From Anaerobaca lacustris (GTDB taxonomy: Bacteria > Planctomycetota > Phycisphaerae > Sedimentisphaerales > Anaerobacaceae), in NCBI RefSeq assembly GCF_030012215.1, contig NZ_JASCXX010000026.1:1-64000 (forward strand): a stretch of 64,000 nucleotides of DNA, given 5' to 3'. The notes beneath the pieces are model-generated. The model saw nothing but the letters and a program-made list of their open reading frames with translations. It did no database searches and was not told the DNA's origin. A program made the position numbers and the translations under genes. Below are positions 27,924 to 37,164 of this stretch, one piece after another. Numbering within the stretch: the first letter of the stretch is position 1; each line of letters begins with the position of its first letter.

Positions 27924-29141
27924 TCAGAAGTGGTAGGCCAGTTGGAGGCGGGCGAAGTCGTCGCGGCGCAGCTCGTCGAGCACGCTGCCGCGGGCGGTGT
28001 TGAGGAAGAACCATGCGTCGAGAGTCAGCCGCCAGTTGGCGCCGAACCGCCGGGTGAACTCGACGCTCAGGGCATTCTCCGATCGCTCCAGGTCCTGGGC
28101 GAAGCCGGCGAGCAGATGGGTGCCGGCGGCATCGTTCGGGCTCAGACGCATCCCGAGGAACAGGTCGTTCTGGAAGATGGTCAAACCGCCGTCGTCGCGG
28201 TCGTTGAAGGCGTACTCGGTGAGCACGCCGATGTCGGTGTTGCCGCCGCCGACGCCGAAGAAGGTGTACTCGACGCCGCCGGTGGCCGCGAAGTAGTCCT
28301 GGAAGTAGCCGTTTCGCCAGTAGGCCTCGAGCTTCCAGAGCCAGTTGCCGCTGGCATATTGCACATCGGTACCGAACTGGTTGATCTGCTCGTAGAAGGG
28401 GATGAGCTTGTCATCGTCGAGATCCTCGGGATCGATCAGGTCGGGCGGTACCAGATCGGGCGTCGCCAGCAGGGGTTCCCGGCTCGTTCCTCGAAAGACA
28501 TAGACGCCGAAGTCGGCGCCTCCGAAGGTGTTGCTGTAGCGCAGCGCCACATCGAGGTTTCTCTCCTTCGAGCTGCTCTCATAGATCACATTGTCGAGAT
28601 CGACGACGCGGCCGGTGCGCAGGCGGCCCTTGCGGCCGGGGAACGTCCGCTCGCGGAAATAGGGCAGGATGAAGAAATCGAGGGTCCCCCAGCTTGGCGA
28701 GATCGAGAATTCGAGCATCGGCTGGCCCAGCTTGTCCTCGCCGTCGATGTGCTCGATCAGGTCGGTCTGGTTGATGATGTCCACGAGGTGAACGAATTCG
28801 GTCGCGCCCCAGAAGACCTTGCCGACGCCGAGGCGGACGAACCAGTTGTCCTCGCGGTAAAGATAGTTCAGCTCGCGGATATCGGCGTGCGTGCGGCGCG
28901 CGTCGGCGCTGTCGAGCCGTCCGAACGGCACGAAGGTGAAACTCGAACCGTTTTCCCAGGTATGGTAATACTCCGGCTGCGCGGCGATCGAGGCATTGTC
29001 CCGTTCCTGGCCCCGATGCAGAGGGTCGTTGAGAAAGCCCCGGCCTTCCACGGCGATCCATCCCGACAGTTCCCCGGCCCCTGCCACAGCCCAAGCCGAT
29101 ATCCCGATCGCCAGGGCCGCCGCCCACGTCCTGATGTGCAT
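27924..29141 (-). CDS. Outer-membrane beta-barrel protein of RND/LolA-like locus
   Basis: 405 residues with a signal peptide (MHIRTWAAALAIGISAWAVAGA). The rest is alternating amphipathic strands rich in Tyr, Phe and Trp, and the last residues (ARLQLAYHF) end in the Phe typical of BAM-assembled outer-membrane barrels. It resembles the DUF1302-like/alginate-export-like proteins that accompany MMPL-type RND transporters. I prefer ATG 29141, eight bases after GAGG, to the GTG at 29150. It is third in a coupled leftward operon after the RND transporter and LolA-like genes, only five bases past the LolA-like stop. It is probably the outer-membrane end of an envelope transport system. Confidence 0.75.
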   Translation of the reverse strand: MHIRTWAAALAIGISAWAVAGAGELSGWIAVEGRGFLNDPLHRGQERDNASIAAQPEYYHTWENGSSFTFVPFGRLDSADARRTHADIRELNYLYREDNWFVRLGVGKVFWGATEFVHLVDIINQTDLIEHIDGEDKLGQPMLEFSISPSWGTLDFFILPYFRERTFPGRKGRLRTGRVVDLDNVIYESSSKERNLDVALRYSNTFGGADFGVYVFRGTSREPLLATPDLVPPDLIDPEDLDDDKLIPFYEQINQFGTDVQYASGNWLWKLEAYWRNGYFQDYFAATGGVEYTFFGVGGGNTDIGVLTEYAFNDRDDGGLTIFQNDLFLGMRLSPNDAAGTHLLAGFAQDLERSENALSVEFTRRFGANWRLTLDAWFFLNTARGSVLDELRRDDFARLQLAYHF

Positions 29142-29146
29142 CCGTG

Positions 29147-29947
29147 TCACCTCAATAGCGTCAGACTGTTCCTGTCGAAGTCGATCTCTCTCAGTCCCGT
29201 CCCGAATGTGAAGTCCGACCAGGTCAGGATCGTGCTCTTGCCCGTCTGGTGGTTCACCATGTCCATGCGCGTCGCCCGCCAGAACCGCTCGGCGTATTTG
29301 CGGTAGTCCTTGAAGGTCAGCGTCTTGAGCAGGTCGTTCTTGCGGTCGTAGTAGTCCACCTTCCAGGTGCGGTAGTGCTCCTTGTCGAGCCAGGCCACCT
29401 GGCGCGAGTAGCCCGAATTGGCCTTGTCCACCGGCGTCCGCTCGATCACATAGCAGTCGTTGCCGTCATAGACTTCGTCCCGGAGCCAGCGGTAGGTATG
29501 CTTGCCCAGCTCCTGCGTGGCGATGTCTTCATAGGAGAACTCGCTGCCCATGAACGAGCCCGATTTGTTCTGCGCGGCGATCCGTCGAATCCTGCGCAGG
29601 GCCGGCAGGAAGAGCCACTGGTCGTCGTCGGCCTCCTTGTGCGCGTGGGTCAGCAGGATCGTCCCCTTGACGTCGGGCGGCGTGTCGAAGATGCACAGGC
29701 TCCTCGTGCCGTCGTTCTCGACTTCGAGCGTGCGGATGCGAAGCTCCCGCTCGCTGGTCTGACCCTGCTTGTTGCGCAGGACCATGCGCAGGTTTGCGGT
29801 GCTGTCGCCGTATCCCCGCTCGCGCCGGTCCGCCTCGGTGGCGATGGCCAGACCCCGTTCCTCAGGCGACGGCTCGGCGGCCGGCAACAGCCGCGCCGCC
29901 CCGAGGGCCATCAAGGCAACGGCCCATGCACAGGTTCCGTATCTCAT
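29147..29947 (-). CDS. LolA-like outer-membrane lipoprotein-sorting protein
   Basis: 266 residues with a signal peptide (AWAVALMALGAARLLPAAEP). The body matches the LolA-like family found beside RND/MMPL transporters: NLRMVLRNKQGQTSERELRI, then TILLTHAHKEADDDQWLFLP, RRIAAQNKSGSFMGSEFSYE and a C-terminal YYDRKNDLLKTLTFKDYRK. Such proteins are thought to carry a lipid or lipidated cargo through the periplasm in a hydrophobic half-barrel. The ATG at 29947 overlaps the transporter stop (ATGA) and has AGGATGG upstream; the TTG two codons earlier is less likely. Confidence 0.8.
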   Translation of the reverse strand: MRYGTCAWAVALMALGAARLLPAAEPSPEERGLAIATEADRRERGYGDSTANLRMVLRNKQGQTSERELRIRTLEVENDGTRSLCIFDTPPDVKGTILLTHAHKEADDDQWLFLPALRRIRRIAAQNKSGSFMGSEFSYEDIATQELGKHTYRWLRDEVYDGNDCYVIERTPVDKANSGYSRQVAWLDKEHYRTWKVDYYDRKNDLLKTLTFKDYRKYAERFWRATRMDMVNHQTGKSTILTWSDFTFGTGLREIDFDRNSLTLLR

Positions 29948-32292
29948 AGACAACCATCCTGCCGATCTTGTTGCGATTTCTTGGCAGCGGCCAGCTTATC
30001 ACCTCGGCGGTCGATTTTCAGCAACAAACTGGGCAGCAGCAGAAAGTCCATCAACAGGGCCAGTGCGATGACGATCGCGCACATCAGACCCATTTCGGAA
30101 CTCATCCGGTAGCGCGACAGAGTCAGCAGACTGAACCCGGCCACCAGCGCCACGGTTGTGACCCACATGGCGGTCCCCACCGTCTGGAAGGCGTATCGTA
30201 CGGCCTGGGCCGGGGTCATTTCATGTTCGCGCCGGGCCCGATCGTACTTGCTCAGGAAGTGCACCGTGTCGTCCACGACAATGCCGATGGTCATGGCGAC
30301 GACGACCGAAAGGGCCAGACCCACCTGGCCGTTGATGAGCCCCCAGACGCCGAACGCCATCGCCGGCGGCAGGAGGTTCGGCACCAGGCTGATCAGGCCG
30401 AGCCGGAAGCTCCGCAGGGCCGCCGTCATGATGATGGAGATCAAAAAGAGCGCGCCGAACGAGCCCTTGAGCATGCTGCGGATGTTGCGATGCGTGATGT
30501 CCGCCCAGATCAGCGACAGACCCGTGCCGGAGATGTGCATGTGCGGCGGCGCATTGGCTCGAAGCCACTCGGAAGCCTTATCGTCGATCTCGTGCAGTTC
30601 CTGGGCGCTCATGCTCTCGAACATCACCGTGAATCGGGACGTGTCGCGATCGACGTCGATCTGGTTGTTCAGATCGTGTCCGAACGGCAGTGACAGCTCG
30701 TACAGCAGCAGATACTGGGCCGCCAGCTCCCGGCTGTCCGGGATGCCGTGATAGGCCTCGTCGCCCCCGTGCATGTCCCGATTGAGACGCTTCATCGTGT
30801 CCGAGAACGTGCCGACGTGAATGACCTTGGGTTGCCGGCGGTACCACTGGGCGAATTCGTCGAGCGTGGTCAGGTAGTTCGGGTCGGCGACGCCCCCGGA
30901 TTCGCCGGAGCTGAGGGGGTATTCGATGATATCCCAGCCTCCGAGGTTCTCGATGAGAAAGTCCGTGGCCCGTCGAAAGGCAAACGTCTCGTCGAAGTAC
31001 GTCAGGAAGTTGTCGTTCAATTCGATGCGAACCATCCCCAGGCTCGCGACAAGGCCCAACACGAGCGTCAACGGGAACAGGGCGTTCACCCTGCGGATGA
31101 CGACACTTGCCAGCTTATCGCAGTGGATGCGGATATGGTTCTTCTGATCGGGTCCGGCCGAACACGGCAACACCGCCATCAGGGCCGGCAGCAGCAGGAC
31201 CGAGCAGAAGAACGCCGCCATGACGCCGAGGCCCACCATGTTGCCCAGGTCACGAAACGGAGGCGATTCGGAGAAGTTCAGGCTGAGAAAGCCGATGACC
31301 GTCGTGATGCTGGTGAGGAAGACGGCCTTGAGGTTGATCTGCACGGCTCGGGCAATGGCCTTGCGTCGCGGCACACCCTCCCGCATCAGATGCAGCATCG
31401 TGCTGAGGATGTGGACGCAATCGGCCACCGCCAGCGTGAGAATCAGGCCGGGACCGCTGGCCGAGGCGGCGGTCAGAGGGATGCCCATCCAGCCGGCCAG
31501 ACCCAGGCCCGTAAGCATCGACAGTGCGATGACGGTCAGGGCTGCGAGCACCCCGAAGAACGACCGCAACGCGAGCCCGATAATAATGGCCATCGTGAAG
31601 AACATGGCCGGCGCCAGCGTGGCGAAGTCTCTCTTGCTGGCCTCCCCGAAGGCCTGATCGACCATGACCGAGCCGGTCAAGTAGAAGTCGATCTGCGGGT
31701 ATCGGCGCCTGACGTCCTCCAGGATTTCCGTTGCGGCCTTGGCCACTTCCGGGGTCGCCCTCCGGTGTTCGGGCGGCATCGCCAGGCTGACGAACACGCC
31801 GGCGACGTGACCGGAAGGGGAGATCAACCGGTTGAGGATCGTCTGTTGCGCCAGCGTCACTTTCCGCGCCGTCTCGAACTGGTCGTCCGACATGGTTTCG
31901 GGGTCGCTGACCAGGGCCTCGACGATCAGATCGTCGCCCTCGCCTCGAGTGTATTGATAGTTGGCCACCGAGTTGACGCGAGAGGAATAAGGAACCTGCC
32001 AACCGGCGTCGGTCAGTTCGGCGATGGCGGTCCAAGTCTGCCGGGTGAAGACGTTGCCATCCTTGGGGGCGACGATGAACAGAACGTTCTGTTCGTTGCT
32101 GAAGGTGTGTTCCAGGGCCTTGAGCGCCTGATACTGTGGGTTCTGCTCGCCGAAGAAGACTCGCGTGTCATTGTTGATGTGAAGGTGGCGAATGCCCCAT
32201 GCGGCCAGACCGATCGCCGGCACCGTCAGCAGGATGATCCACCAACGATGCCTGACCACCCAATCGCCGAGAAAGTCCTCGATTCGCGTCAT
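29944..32292 (-). CDS. RND-superfamily (MMPL-type) transporter
   Basis: About 782 residues from ATG 32292. Two repeated halves each have one N-terminal membrane helix, a periplasmic loop of about 200 residues and a five-helix bundle. Helix 4 motifs include LTLAVADCVHILSTM in the first half and VVAMTIGIVVDDTVHFLSKY in the second, the latter with the Asp pair typical of proton-driven RND/MMPL pumps. At this length and with no HAE-type docking domains it belongs with the lipid- or hopanoid-type exporters (HpnN/MmpL-like). The cargo is unknown. It is first in the operon with the LolA-like and barrel genes. The ribosome-binding site is weak. Confidence 0.85.
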   Translation of the reverse strand: MTRIEDFLGDWVVRHRWWIILLTVPAIGLAAWGIRHLHINNDTRVFFGEQNPQYQALKALEHTFSNEQNVLFIVAPKDGNVFTRQTWTAIAELTDAGWQVPYSSRVNSVANYQYTRGEGDDLIVEALVSDPETMSDDQFETARKVTLAQQTILNRLISPSGHVAGVFVSLAMPPEHRRATPEVAKAATEILEDVRRRYPQIDFYLTGSVMVDQAFGEASKRDFATLAPAMFFTMAIIIGLALRSFFGVLAALTVIALSMLTGLGLAGWMGIPLTAASASGPGLILTLAVADCVHILSTMLHLMREGVPRRKAIARAVQINLKAVFLTSITTVIGFLSLNFSESPPFRDLGNMVGLGVMAAFFCSVLLLPALMAVLPCSAGPDQKNHIRIHCDKLASVVIRRVNALFPLTLVLGLVASLGMVRIELNDNFLTYFDETFAFRRATDFLIENLGGWDIIEYPLSSGESGGVADPNYLTTLDEFAQWYRRQPKVIHVGTFSDTMKRLNRDMHGGDEAYHGIPDSRELAAQYLLLYELSLPFGHDLNNQIDVDRDTSRFTVMFESMSAQELHEIDDKASEWLRANAPPHMHISGTGLSLIWADITHRNIRSMLKGSFGALFLISIIMTAALRSFRLGLISLVPNLLPPAMAFGVWGLINGQVGLALSVVVAMTIGIVVDDTVHFLSKYDRARREHEMTPAQAVRYAFQTVGTAMWVTTVALVAGFSLLTLSRYRMSSEMGLMCAIVIALALLMDFLLLPSLLLKIDRRGDKLAAAKKSQQDRQDGCL

Positions 32293-32492
32293 AATCCATG
32301 TTGCTCTTGCCACGGGGTCCTGACGAACGTCGGGATCGAAGTTCCTGCCGCCACCCATTCATAGATCGAGCATCCCTGCACCACACGGCGCGCCGGGACG
32401 CTCCGCTACTGTAGCCGAGATGCTGCGGCCCTACAAGTCTTTTCCCCTTCGCGCAGCGGGGCACACCCGCGGGGCGCATCGGATTTGTCCCT

Positions 32493-33236
32493 TCATCCGA
32501 CGGACGGGCAGAAGCAGCAGATGAAGGCCGCCAGCAGGGCGCCGAGGATGGGGCCGACGATCGGGACCCAGCTATAGGCCCAGTTGCTCGTTCCCTTGTT
32601 CTTGATGGGCAATAGTTGGTGGACCAGACGCGGTCCCAGATCGCGAGCGGGATTGATCGCGTAGCCGGTCGTGCCACCCAGGGACAGTCCAATTCCCATC
32701 ACGACCAGGGCGACGGGAATGGCGCCGAGGCAGCCCATGCCCACCTTGACCTCTTCGGTGCCGGACGTGAACGTCGGGCAGGAGGCGTACAGCACCGCCA
32801 GCACAAGGACGAACGTGCCGATCACTTCGCACAAAAGGTTCCGAGCGGGGTTGCGAATCGCCGGGCCGGTGGCGAAGGTGGCGAGGATCGCGCCTTCGTC
32901 GGTGGTGAGGTCATAGTGGTCCTTGTAGAACAGCCAGACCAGCAATGCGCCGGCCGCTCCGCCAAGGAATTGGGCGATGAGGAACAGTGGGACCTTGGCT
33001 ACGGCGAACTTTCCGGCCGCCGCCAGAGCGATCGTCACCGCGGGATTGATGTGCGCGCCGCTGAACTCGCCGGCGATGGCGACGGCCGTGAAGACGGCCA
33101 GTCCCCAGCCCATCGTGATCACGATCCAGCCGCTGGCGTTTCCCTTCGTGCCCTTCAGGCAGACGTTGGCGACCACGCCGTCGCCCAGCAGCACCAGAAT
33201 CATCGTCCCAATGAACTCGGCGGTAAATTCACCCAT
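32493..33236 (-). CDS. glpF: MIP-family glycerol facilitator (aquaglyceroporin)
   Basis: 247 residues with six membrane helices and the two half-helix NPA motifs of the MIP family: AHINPAVTIAL and YAINPARDLGPR. The Asp after the second NPAR is the hallmark of glycerol-conducting GlpF rather than water-selective aquaporins. It lets glycerol cross the inner membrane down its gradient. GGGAG lies eight bases before the ATG. It sits directly downstream of glpK on the same strand, with a 20-bp palindrome in the 116-base gap, so the two form a glycerol uptake and trapping unit. No glpD or glpR is nearby. Confidence 0.9.
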   Translation of the reverse strand: MGEFTAEFIGTMILVLLGDGVVANVCLKGTKGNASGWIVITMGWGLAVFTAVAIAGEFSGAHINPAVTIALAAAGKFAVAKVPLFLIAQFLGGAAGALLVWLFYKDHYDLTTDEGAILATFATGPAIRNPARNLLCEVIGTFVLVLAVLYASCPTFTSGTEEVKVGMGCLGAIPVALVVMGIGLSLGGTTGYAINPARDLGPRLVHQLLPIKNKGTSNWAYSWVPIVGPILGALLAAFICCFCPSVG

Positions 33237-33301
33237 CGACGTTTCTCCCGTTTGATCTCCGACGGACTATCCCGTTTGCAGTGTGTCCGTCAGGGCACAC
33301 C

Positions 33302-33328
33302 GTAGGGGCGAAGCATGCTTCGCCCTCA
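33302..33328. repeat. GTAGGGGCGAA-type palindrome
   Basis: Contains a perfect 20-base palindrome at 33306-33325 (GGGCGAAGC, centre AT, mirrored), preceded by GTAG. It lies between glpK and glpF. Same family as 34881, 35022, 37096 and 42225. Confidence 0.7.
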
Positions 33329-33352
33329 CAACCGAACCTGACGGCATCCTTT

Positions 33353-34849
33353 CTATTTGTCCCAATCCCGCACCCTGTCCACGGCTTTGTGCCAATTCTT
33401 CAGAAGCTCGGCCCGCGTTTGGGGCGCCATGTGCGACTCGAACTCGGCCCCTTTCTTCCAGATCTTGCGAATCTCGGCCAGGTCCTTCCAGTACCCCACG
33501 GCCAGTCCCGCGAAGAACGCCGCACCCATCGCGGTGGTCTCCAGTGTCTGGGGCCGGACGACTTTCACGCCCGTCAGTCCCGCCTGGAACTCCATCAGCC
33601 GGTCGTTGACCGAAGCGCCGCCGTCGACCCGAAGCTCGGCAATCGGGATGCCCGCGTCGTCGGCCATCGCGTCCAACACGTCCTTGGTCTGAAAAGCAAT
33701 CGATTCGAGGCAGGCCCGTGCGATGTGGGCATCGGTCGTGCCTCGGGTGATGCCGAAGATCGCGCCGCGAGCATACTGGTCCCAATAGGGGGCCCCCAGC
33801 CCGGCAAACGCAGGAACCATATAGACGCCGCCGTTGTCCTCGACTGAGTTGGCAAGCGCCTCGACCTGTTCCGACCTGGTGATGCAGCCCAGGCCGTCGC
33901 GAAGCCATTGCACGACGGCGCCGGCGATGAAGATGCTTCCTTCCAGCGCATAGGTCACTTTGCCGTCCAGCTTCCAGGCGACGGTGGTCAGCAGGTTGTT
34001 CTTGGAGCGTTTGGCCTTCTCGCCGGTGTTCATCACGATGAAGCAGCCGGTGCCGTAGGTGTTCTTGATCATGCCCTCTTCCGTGCACATCTGGCCGAAC
34101 ATGGCCGCCTGCTGGTCGCCCGCGATGCCGGCGATGGGGACATTGGCGGCGGGAAAGGTGGTCGCTGTTGCGCCGATCACCTCGCTGCAGCTCTTCACCT
34201 CGGGGAGCATCGACCGTGGGACATCGAACAGCTTGCACAACTCGTCGTCCCATTTCTGATCGTGGATATTGAACAGCAGCGTCCGGCTGGCGTTGGAAAT
34301 GTCGGTGGCGTGGACGCGACCGTTGGTCAGCTTCCAGATCAGCCACGAATCGACGGTGCCGAACGCCAGCTCTCCCGCCTGGGCCCGCTGTCGAGCCCCG
34401 GGAACGTTGTCGAGGATCCAGCGGACCTTGGTCGCGGAGAAATAGGCGTCGATCACCAGCCCGGTCTTCTGCTGGATCATCTCAGCGTGTCCGGCGGCGC
34501 GCAGCTCATCGCAGAATGCGGACGTCCGCCGATCCTGCCAGACGATGGCGTTGTGAATCGGCTCGCCCGTCTTACGGTCCCAGACGATGGCGGTCTCGCG
34601 CTGATTGGTGATGCCGACGGCGGCGATCTGCCCGCCGTCGAGGTTCAGCCTGGCCATGGCCTCGGCGGCGACGCTGGCCTGACTCGACCAGATCTCGTTC
34701 GGATCGTGCTCGACCCAGCCGCTCCTGGGGAAGATCTGCCCGAACTCCTTCTGCGCGACCGAGCAGATCTTGCCTTCGGTGTCGACGAGCAGCGCCCGCG
34801 AGCTGGTGGTGCCTTGATCGAGCGCCAGAATGTACTTTGCCTGAGCCAT
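33353..34849 (-). CDS. glpK: Glycerol kinase
   Basis: 498 residues, the usual length for GlpK. FGGY-kinase motifs are [17 protein letters not shown] at the N-terminus (phosphate-binding loop), [28 protein letters not shown] and [18 protein letters not shown] (adenosine pocket). It makes sn-glycerol 3-phosphate from glycerol and ATP in the cytoplasm, trapping glycerol brought in by GlpF. The ATG at 34849 has GAGGGG six bases upstream; the longer open frame to 35056 is not supported. It is preceded by a strong promoter (34932-34960). Confidence 0.93.
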   Translation of the reverse strand: MAQAKYILALDQGTTSSRALLVDTEGKICSVAQKEFGQIFPRSGWVEHDPNEIWSSQASVAAEAMARLNLDGGQIAAVGITNQRETAIVWDRKTGEPIHNAIVWQDRRTSAFCDELRAAGHAEMIQQKTGLVIDAYFSATKVRWILDNVPGARQRAQAGELAFGTVDSWLIWKLTNGRVHATDISNASRTLLFNIHDQKWDDELCKLFDVPRSMLPEVKSCSEVIGATATTFPAANVPIAGIAGDQQAAMFGQMCTEEGMIKNTYGTGCFIVMNTGEKAKRSKNNLLTTVAWKLDGKVTYALEGSIFIAGAVVQWLRDGLGCITRSEQVEALANSVEDNGGVYMVPAFAGLGAPYWDQYARGAIFGITRGTTDAHIARACLESIAFQTKDVLDAMADDAGIPIAELRVDGGASVNDRLMEFQAGLTGVKVVRPQTLETTAMGAAFFAGLAVGYWKDLAEIRKIWKKGAEFESHMAPQTRAELLKNWHKAVDRVRDWDK

Positions 34850-34880
34850 TGCATACCCCTCGTTTCTCGTCGATGTACGC

Positions 34881-34902
34881 GCGAACCATCCTTCGCCCCT
34901 AC
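34881..34902. repeat. GTAGGGGCGAA-type palindrome (minus orientation)
   Basis: GCGAA-CCATCC-TTCGC followed by CCCTAC. It reads GTAGGGGCGAA on the minus strand and lies in the glpK leader. Confidence 0.6.
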
Positions 34903-34931
34903 GGCCGGCCCAACACCCTCCGGAAGGGCAC

Positions 34932-34960
34932 AGTAAACCACCCTCGGTGTCCCCTGTCAA
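34932..34960 (-). promoter_or_regulatory. Candidate glpK promoter
   Basis: Minus strand: perfect TTGACA (34955-34960), a 17-base spacer, then TTTACT (34932-34937). The predicted leader is about 76 bases. Confidence 0.5.
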
Positions 34961-34984
34961 ATAGTACTCGCCCGGTGACAGGGG
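34951..34984. promoter_or_regulatory. Operator-like inverted repeat between divergent promoters
   Basis: CCCCTGTCA (34951-34959) and its exact complement TGACAGGGG (34976-34984), separated by 16 bases. The left arm overlaps the glpK -35 box and the right arm abuts the GH43-side promoter region. Confidence 0.4.
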
Positions 34985-35013
34985 TTCATCTTGCCGGTGC
35001 GATGGAGTATACT
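34985..35013 (+). promoter_or_regulatory. Candidate promoter for the carbohydrate cluster
   Basis: Weak -35 TTCATC (34985-34990), a 17-base spacer, and TATACT (35008-35013, five of six). It would drive the GH43 gene and possibly the genes after it. Confidence 0.3.
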
Positions 35014-35021
35014 GCGCGTTT

Positions 35022-35048
35022 GCAGGGGCGACACATGCGTCGCCCTTT
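35022..35048. repeat. GCAGGGGCGAC-type imperfect palindrome
   Basis: GGGCGAC-ACATGC-GTCGCCC (35026-35045) preceded by GCAG. It falls in the predicted 5' leader of the GH43 gene. Confidence 0.6.
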
Positions 35049-35091
35049 CCGGTCAATTGAAGAGCTTCGATTCGCAGACAAGGAGCCAGCT

Positions 35092-36126
35092 ATGAGAATG
35101 TGGTGTTCGTTACTTCTGATCTTAGCGGCCTCCGGCTGGATGGCAGGCTGTCGCAGCGCCGAGCCGCAGTCCCTCGTGCTGACGTATGAGAACCCGCTCT
35201 GGTCGGGCTATCTGGCCGATCCGTTCGTGCTCAAGGTCGGCGACTATTATTATGCCTACGGAACGGGCGGGGCCCCCGACGGTCGGGAGTTTCCCATTCT
35301 GCGGTCTCGCAACTTCACCGATTGGGAGTTTGTCGGCGGCGCTTTGGCTCGCCTGGCCGAGCCGAAGCTCAAGGACTATTGGGCGCCCGAGGTGGCCGAG
35401 CGCGACGGCAAGTTCTATCTGTACTACGCCGGTGACATGAAGATGCGCATGGCGGTGGCGGACCATCCGGCCGGGCCGTTCCGCGACAGCGGCCGGTGGA
35501 TGTTTCCCGATCTGCCGTTCAGCATCGATGGGCACGCCTTCCGCGATCCGCAGAGCGGGCAATGGTATTTCTATTTCGCCAAGGACTTTTTCGACCAAAG
35601 GCCGGGCACGGCTCTGGCGATGGTCCGCCTGGCGGACGATATGATGACGCCTGTGGGGCCGGTCACGACGGTCCTGCGCGCGTTCGCCGACTGGCAGATC
35701 TACGAGCGCAACCGCCCCCTCTACGACAAGACCTGGGACGCCTGGCACACCATCGAGGGCGCGGCGGTGATCCACAAGGACGGCAAGTACTACTGCTTCT
35801 ACTCCGGCGGCAACTGGCAGACGCCCGGCTATGGCGTTGGTTGCGCCGTGGCGGACCATGTCCTCGGCCCGTATGTGGATGCACACAGCCGCGAGGCCGC
35901 CGGCGTGCTCAAGAGCATCCCCGGCAAGCTGATCGGGCCGGGCCACAACTCCGTGATCCTCGGACCCGACGGGCAAACGTATTTCATCGTATATCACTCG
36001 TGGAACGACGACCGATCCGCCCGGCAAATTTGCATGGACCCGCTGGTCTGGACCGAGCAGGGCCCCAAGGCCTATCAGCCGTCGCGTGGACGCAAACAGG
36101 TGCAACTGCCGTTGGGAGGTGATTGA
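35092..36126 (+). CDS. GH43-family lipoprotein glycosidase
   Basis: 344 residues. The signal peptide ends in WMAGC, so an outer-envelope lipoprotein is expected. It is a five-bladed propeller of the GH43 type (arabinanase, arabinofuranosidase or xylosidase). The catalytic trio is visible: general-base Asp43 in YLADPFV, modulating Asp146 in SIDGHAFRD, and acid Glu222 in TIEGAAVIHKDGKYY. GPGHNSVI near the C-terminus fits the metal-binding centre of many GH43 enzymes. AGGAG lies six bases before the ATG. First gene of the rightward carbohydrate series; removal of arabinose side chains would suit the downstream PL11 lyase. Exact specificity cannot be set by eye. Confidence 0.85.
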   Translation: MRMWCSLLLILAASGWMAGCRSAEPQSLVLTYENPLWSGYLADPFVLKVGDYYYAYGTGGAPDGREFPILRSRNFTDWEFVGGALARLAEPKLKDYWAPEVAERDGKFYLYYAGDMKMRMAVADHPAGPFRDSGRWMFPDLPFSIDGHAFRDPQSGQWYFYFAKDFFDQRPGTALAMVRLADDMMTPVGPVTTVLRAFADWQIYERNRPLYDKTWDAWHTIEGAAVIHKDGKYYCFYSGGNWQTPGYGVGCAVADHVLGPYVDAHSREAAGVLKSIPGKLIGPGHNSVILGPDGQTYFIVYHSWNDDRSARQICMDPLVWTEQGPKAYQPSRGRKQVQLPLGGD

Positions 36127-36130
36127 TCTC

Positions 36131-37099
36131 ATGGAACGAATCCGATTGGGGCGAAGCGGGCTGTCGGTCTCGCCCGTTGCCTTCGGTACGTGGCAGTTGA
36201 GTCCCCGCTTCTGGGGCGACGTGGACAAGAAACAGGTCCTTGCAGCCGTCGGGCTGGCGTTCGACAAAGGGATCAACTTCTTCGACACGGCCGATGCCTA
36301 TGGCGACGGGTATGGCGAGAGCACGCTGGGCGAGGCGATCCGCGATCTGCCGCGCGACGAAATCGTTATCTGCACAAAGGTGTACAACCATTTCAATCCG
36401 GATGGCTCGCGGTACCCCGATCTCTCTCGCGACCATCTGATCGAACGGTGCGAGGCGTCGTTGAAACGGCTCGGCATCGAAACGGTCGACCTCTACCTCC
36501 TCCATTTCTACGACGGGCTGACTCCGCTGGCAGAGGTGGCCGATACGCTCAATCGATTGCGCGAACAGGGTAAGGTTCGCGCCATCGGCGTGAGCAATCA
36601 CAACGTCGAGCAGGTCCGGGCCCAGCGATGCTTCGGGCCCTACGACGTCGTTCAGCCTCCATACAGCCTGATCGATCCGGCGGGCGAGAACGACCTGCTG
36701 CCCTATTGCCAGGGACAGGACCTTGGCGTGATGATCTATTCACCGATGCACAAGGGCCTGCTGACGGGCAAGTATCGTGGCGATGAGACGTTCGCGGATT
36801 TCCGCAAGCATCATCCTGATTTCCAGGGGCAGCGATTCCGCGATCTGTGCCAAGCCGTCCAGTCGCTGGCGCCGATGGCCGAGCGATACGGATTGACGTT
36901 ATATCAGTTGATCCTGGCGGCCACGCTGATGCACCCGGCGATCCACGTGGCAGCCTGCGGGTTCAAGAGTCCCGACCAGGTCGCCGAGGCGGCCGGTGCG
37001 ATGGGCCGCCGGATCGAACGCCCGGATGTGTTCGCCATCCGCAAGGCCCTCGGCCCGACCGGGACCAAGATCATCGACGCCGCCGGCACCCGAAAGTAG
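36131..37099 (+). CDS. Aldo/keto reductase
   Basis: 322 residues, cytoplasmic. The full AKR catalytic tetrad is visible: Asp52 and Tyr57 in FFDTADAYG, Lys83 in VICTKVYN, and His125 in LYLLHFYDG. The C-terminal phosphate-binding region (VAACGFKSPDQVAEAAGA) supports NAD(P)H use. It begins four bases after the GH43 stop behind GGGAGG, so it is in the same operon and may reduce or oxidise a sugar released by the cluster. Its stop codon TAG lies inside a palindromic repeat (37096-37124). Confidence 0.88.
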   Translation: MERIRLGRSGLSVSPVAFGTWQLSPRFWGDVDKKQVLAAVGLAFDKGINFFDTADAYGDGYGESTLGEAIRDLPRDEIVICTKVYNHFNPDGSRYPDLSRDHLIERCEASLKRLGIETVDLYLLHFYDGLTPLAEVADTLNRLREQGKVRAIGVSNHNVEQVRAQRCFGPYDVVQPPYSLIDPAGENDLLPYCQGQDLGVMIYSPMHKGLLTGKYRGDETFADFRKHHPDFQGQRFRDLCQAVQSLAPMAERYGLTLYQLILAATLMHPAIHVAACGFKSPDQVAEAAGAMGRRIERPDVFAIRKALGPTGTKIIDAAGTRK

Positions 37100-37124
37100 G
37101 GGCGAATCATCATTCGCCCCTGTC
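37096..37124. repeat. GTAGGGGCGAA-type palindrome supplying a stop codon
   Basis: GGGGCGAAT-CATC-ATTCGCCCC, a perfect 9-bp stem preceded by GTA. The TAG of the repeat is the stop codon of the aldo/keto reductase gene. Confidence 0.7.
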
Positions 37125-37164
37125 TCGATATGCGCCGAAATTGACCCGTCTCCGGAGGGACAGA

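Noticed and set aside
30748-32364. 538-codon open frame opposite the RND transporter
   Set aside because: Shadow frame rich in His, Arg and Gln; the opposite strand encodes a clear RND transporter.
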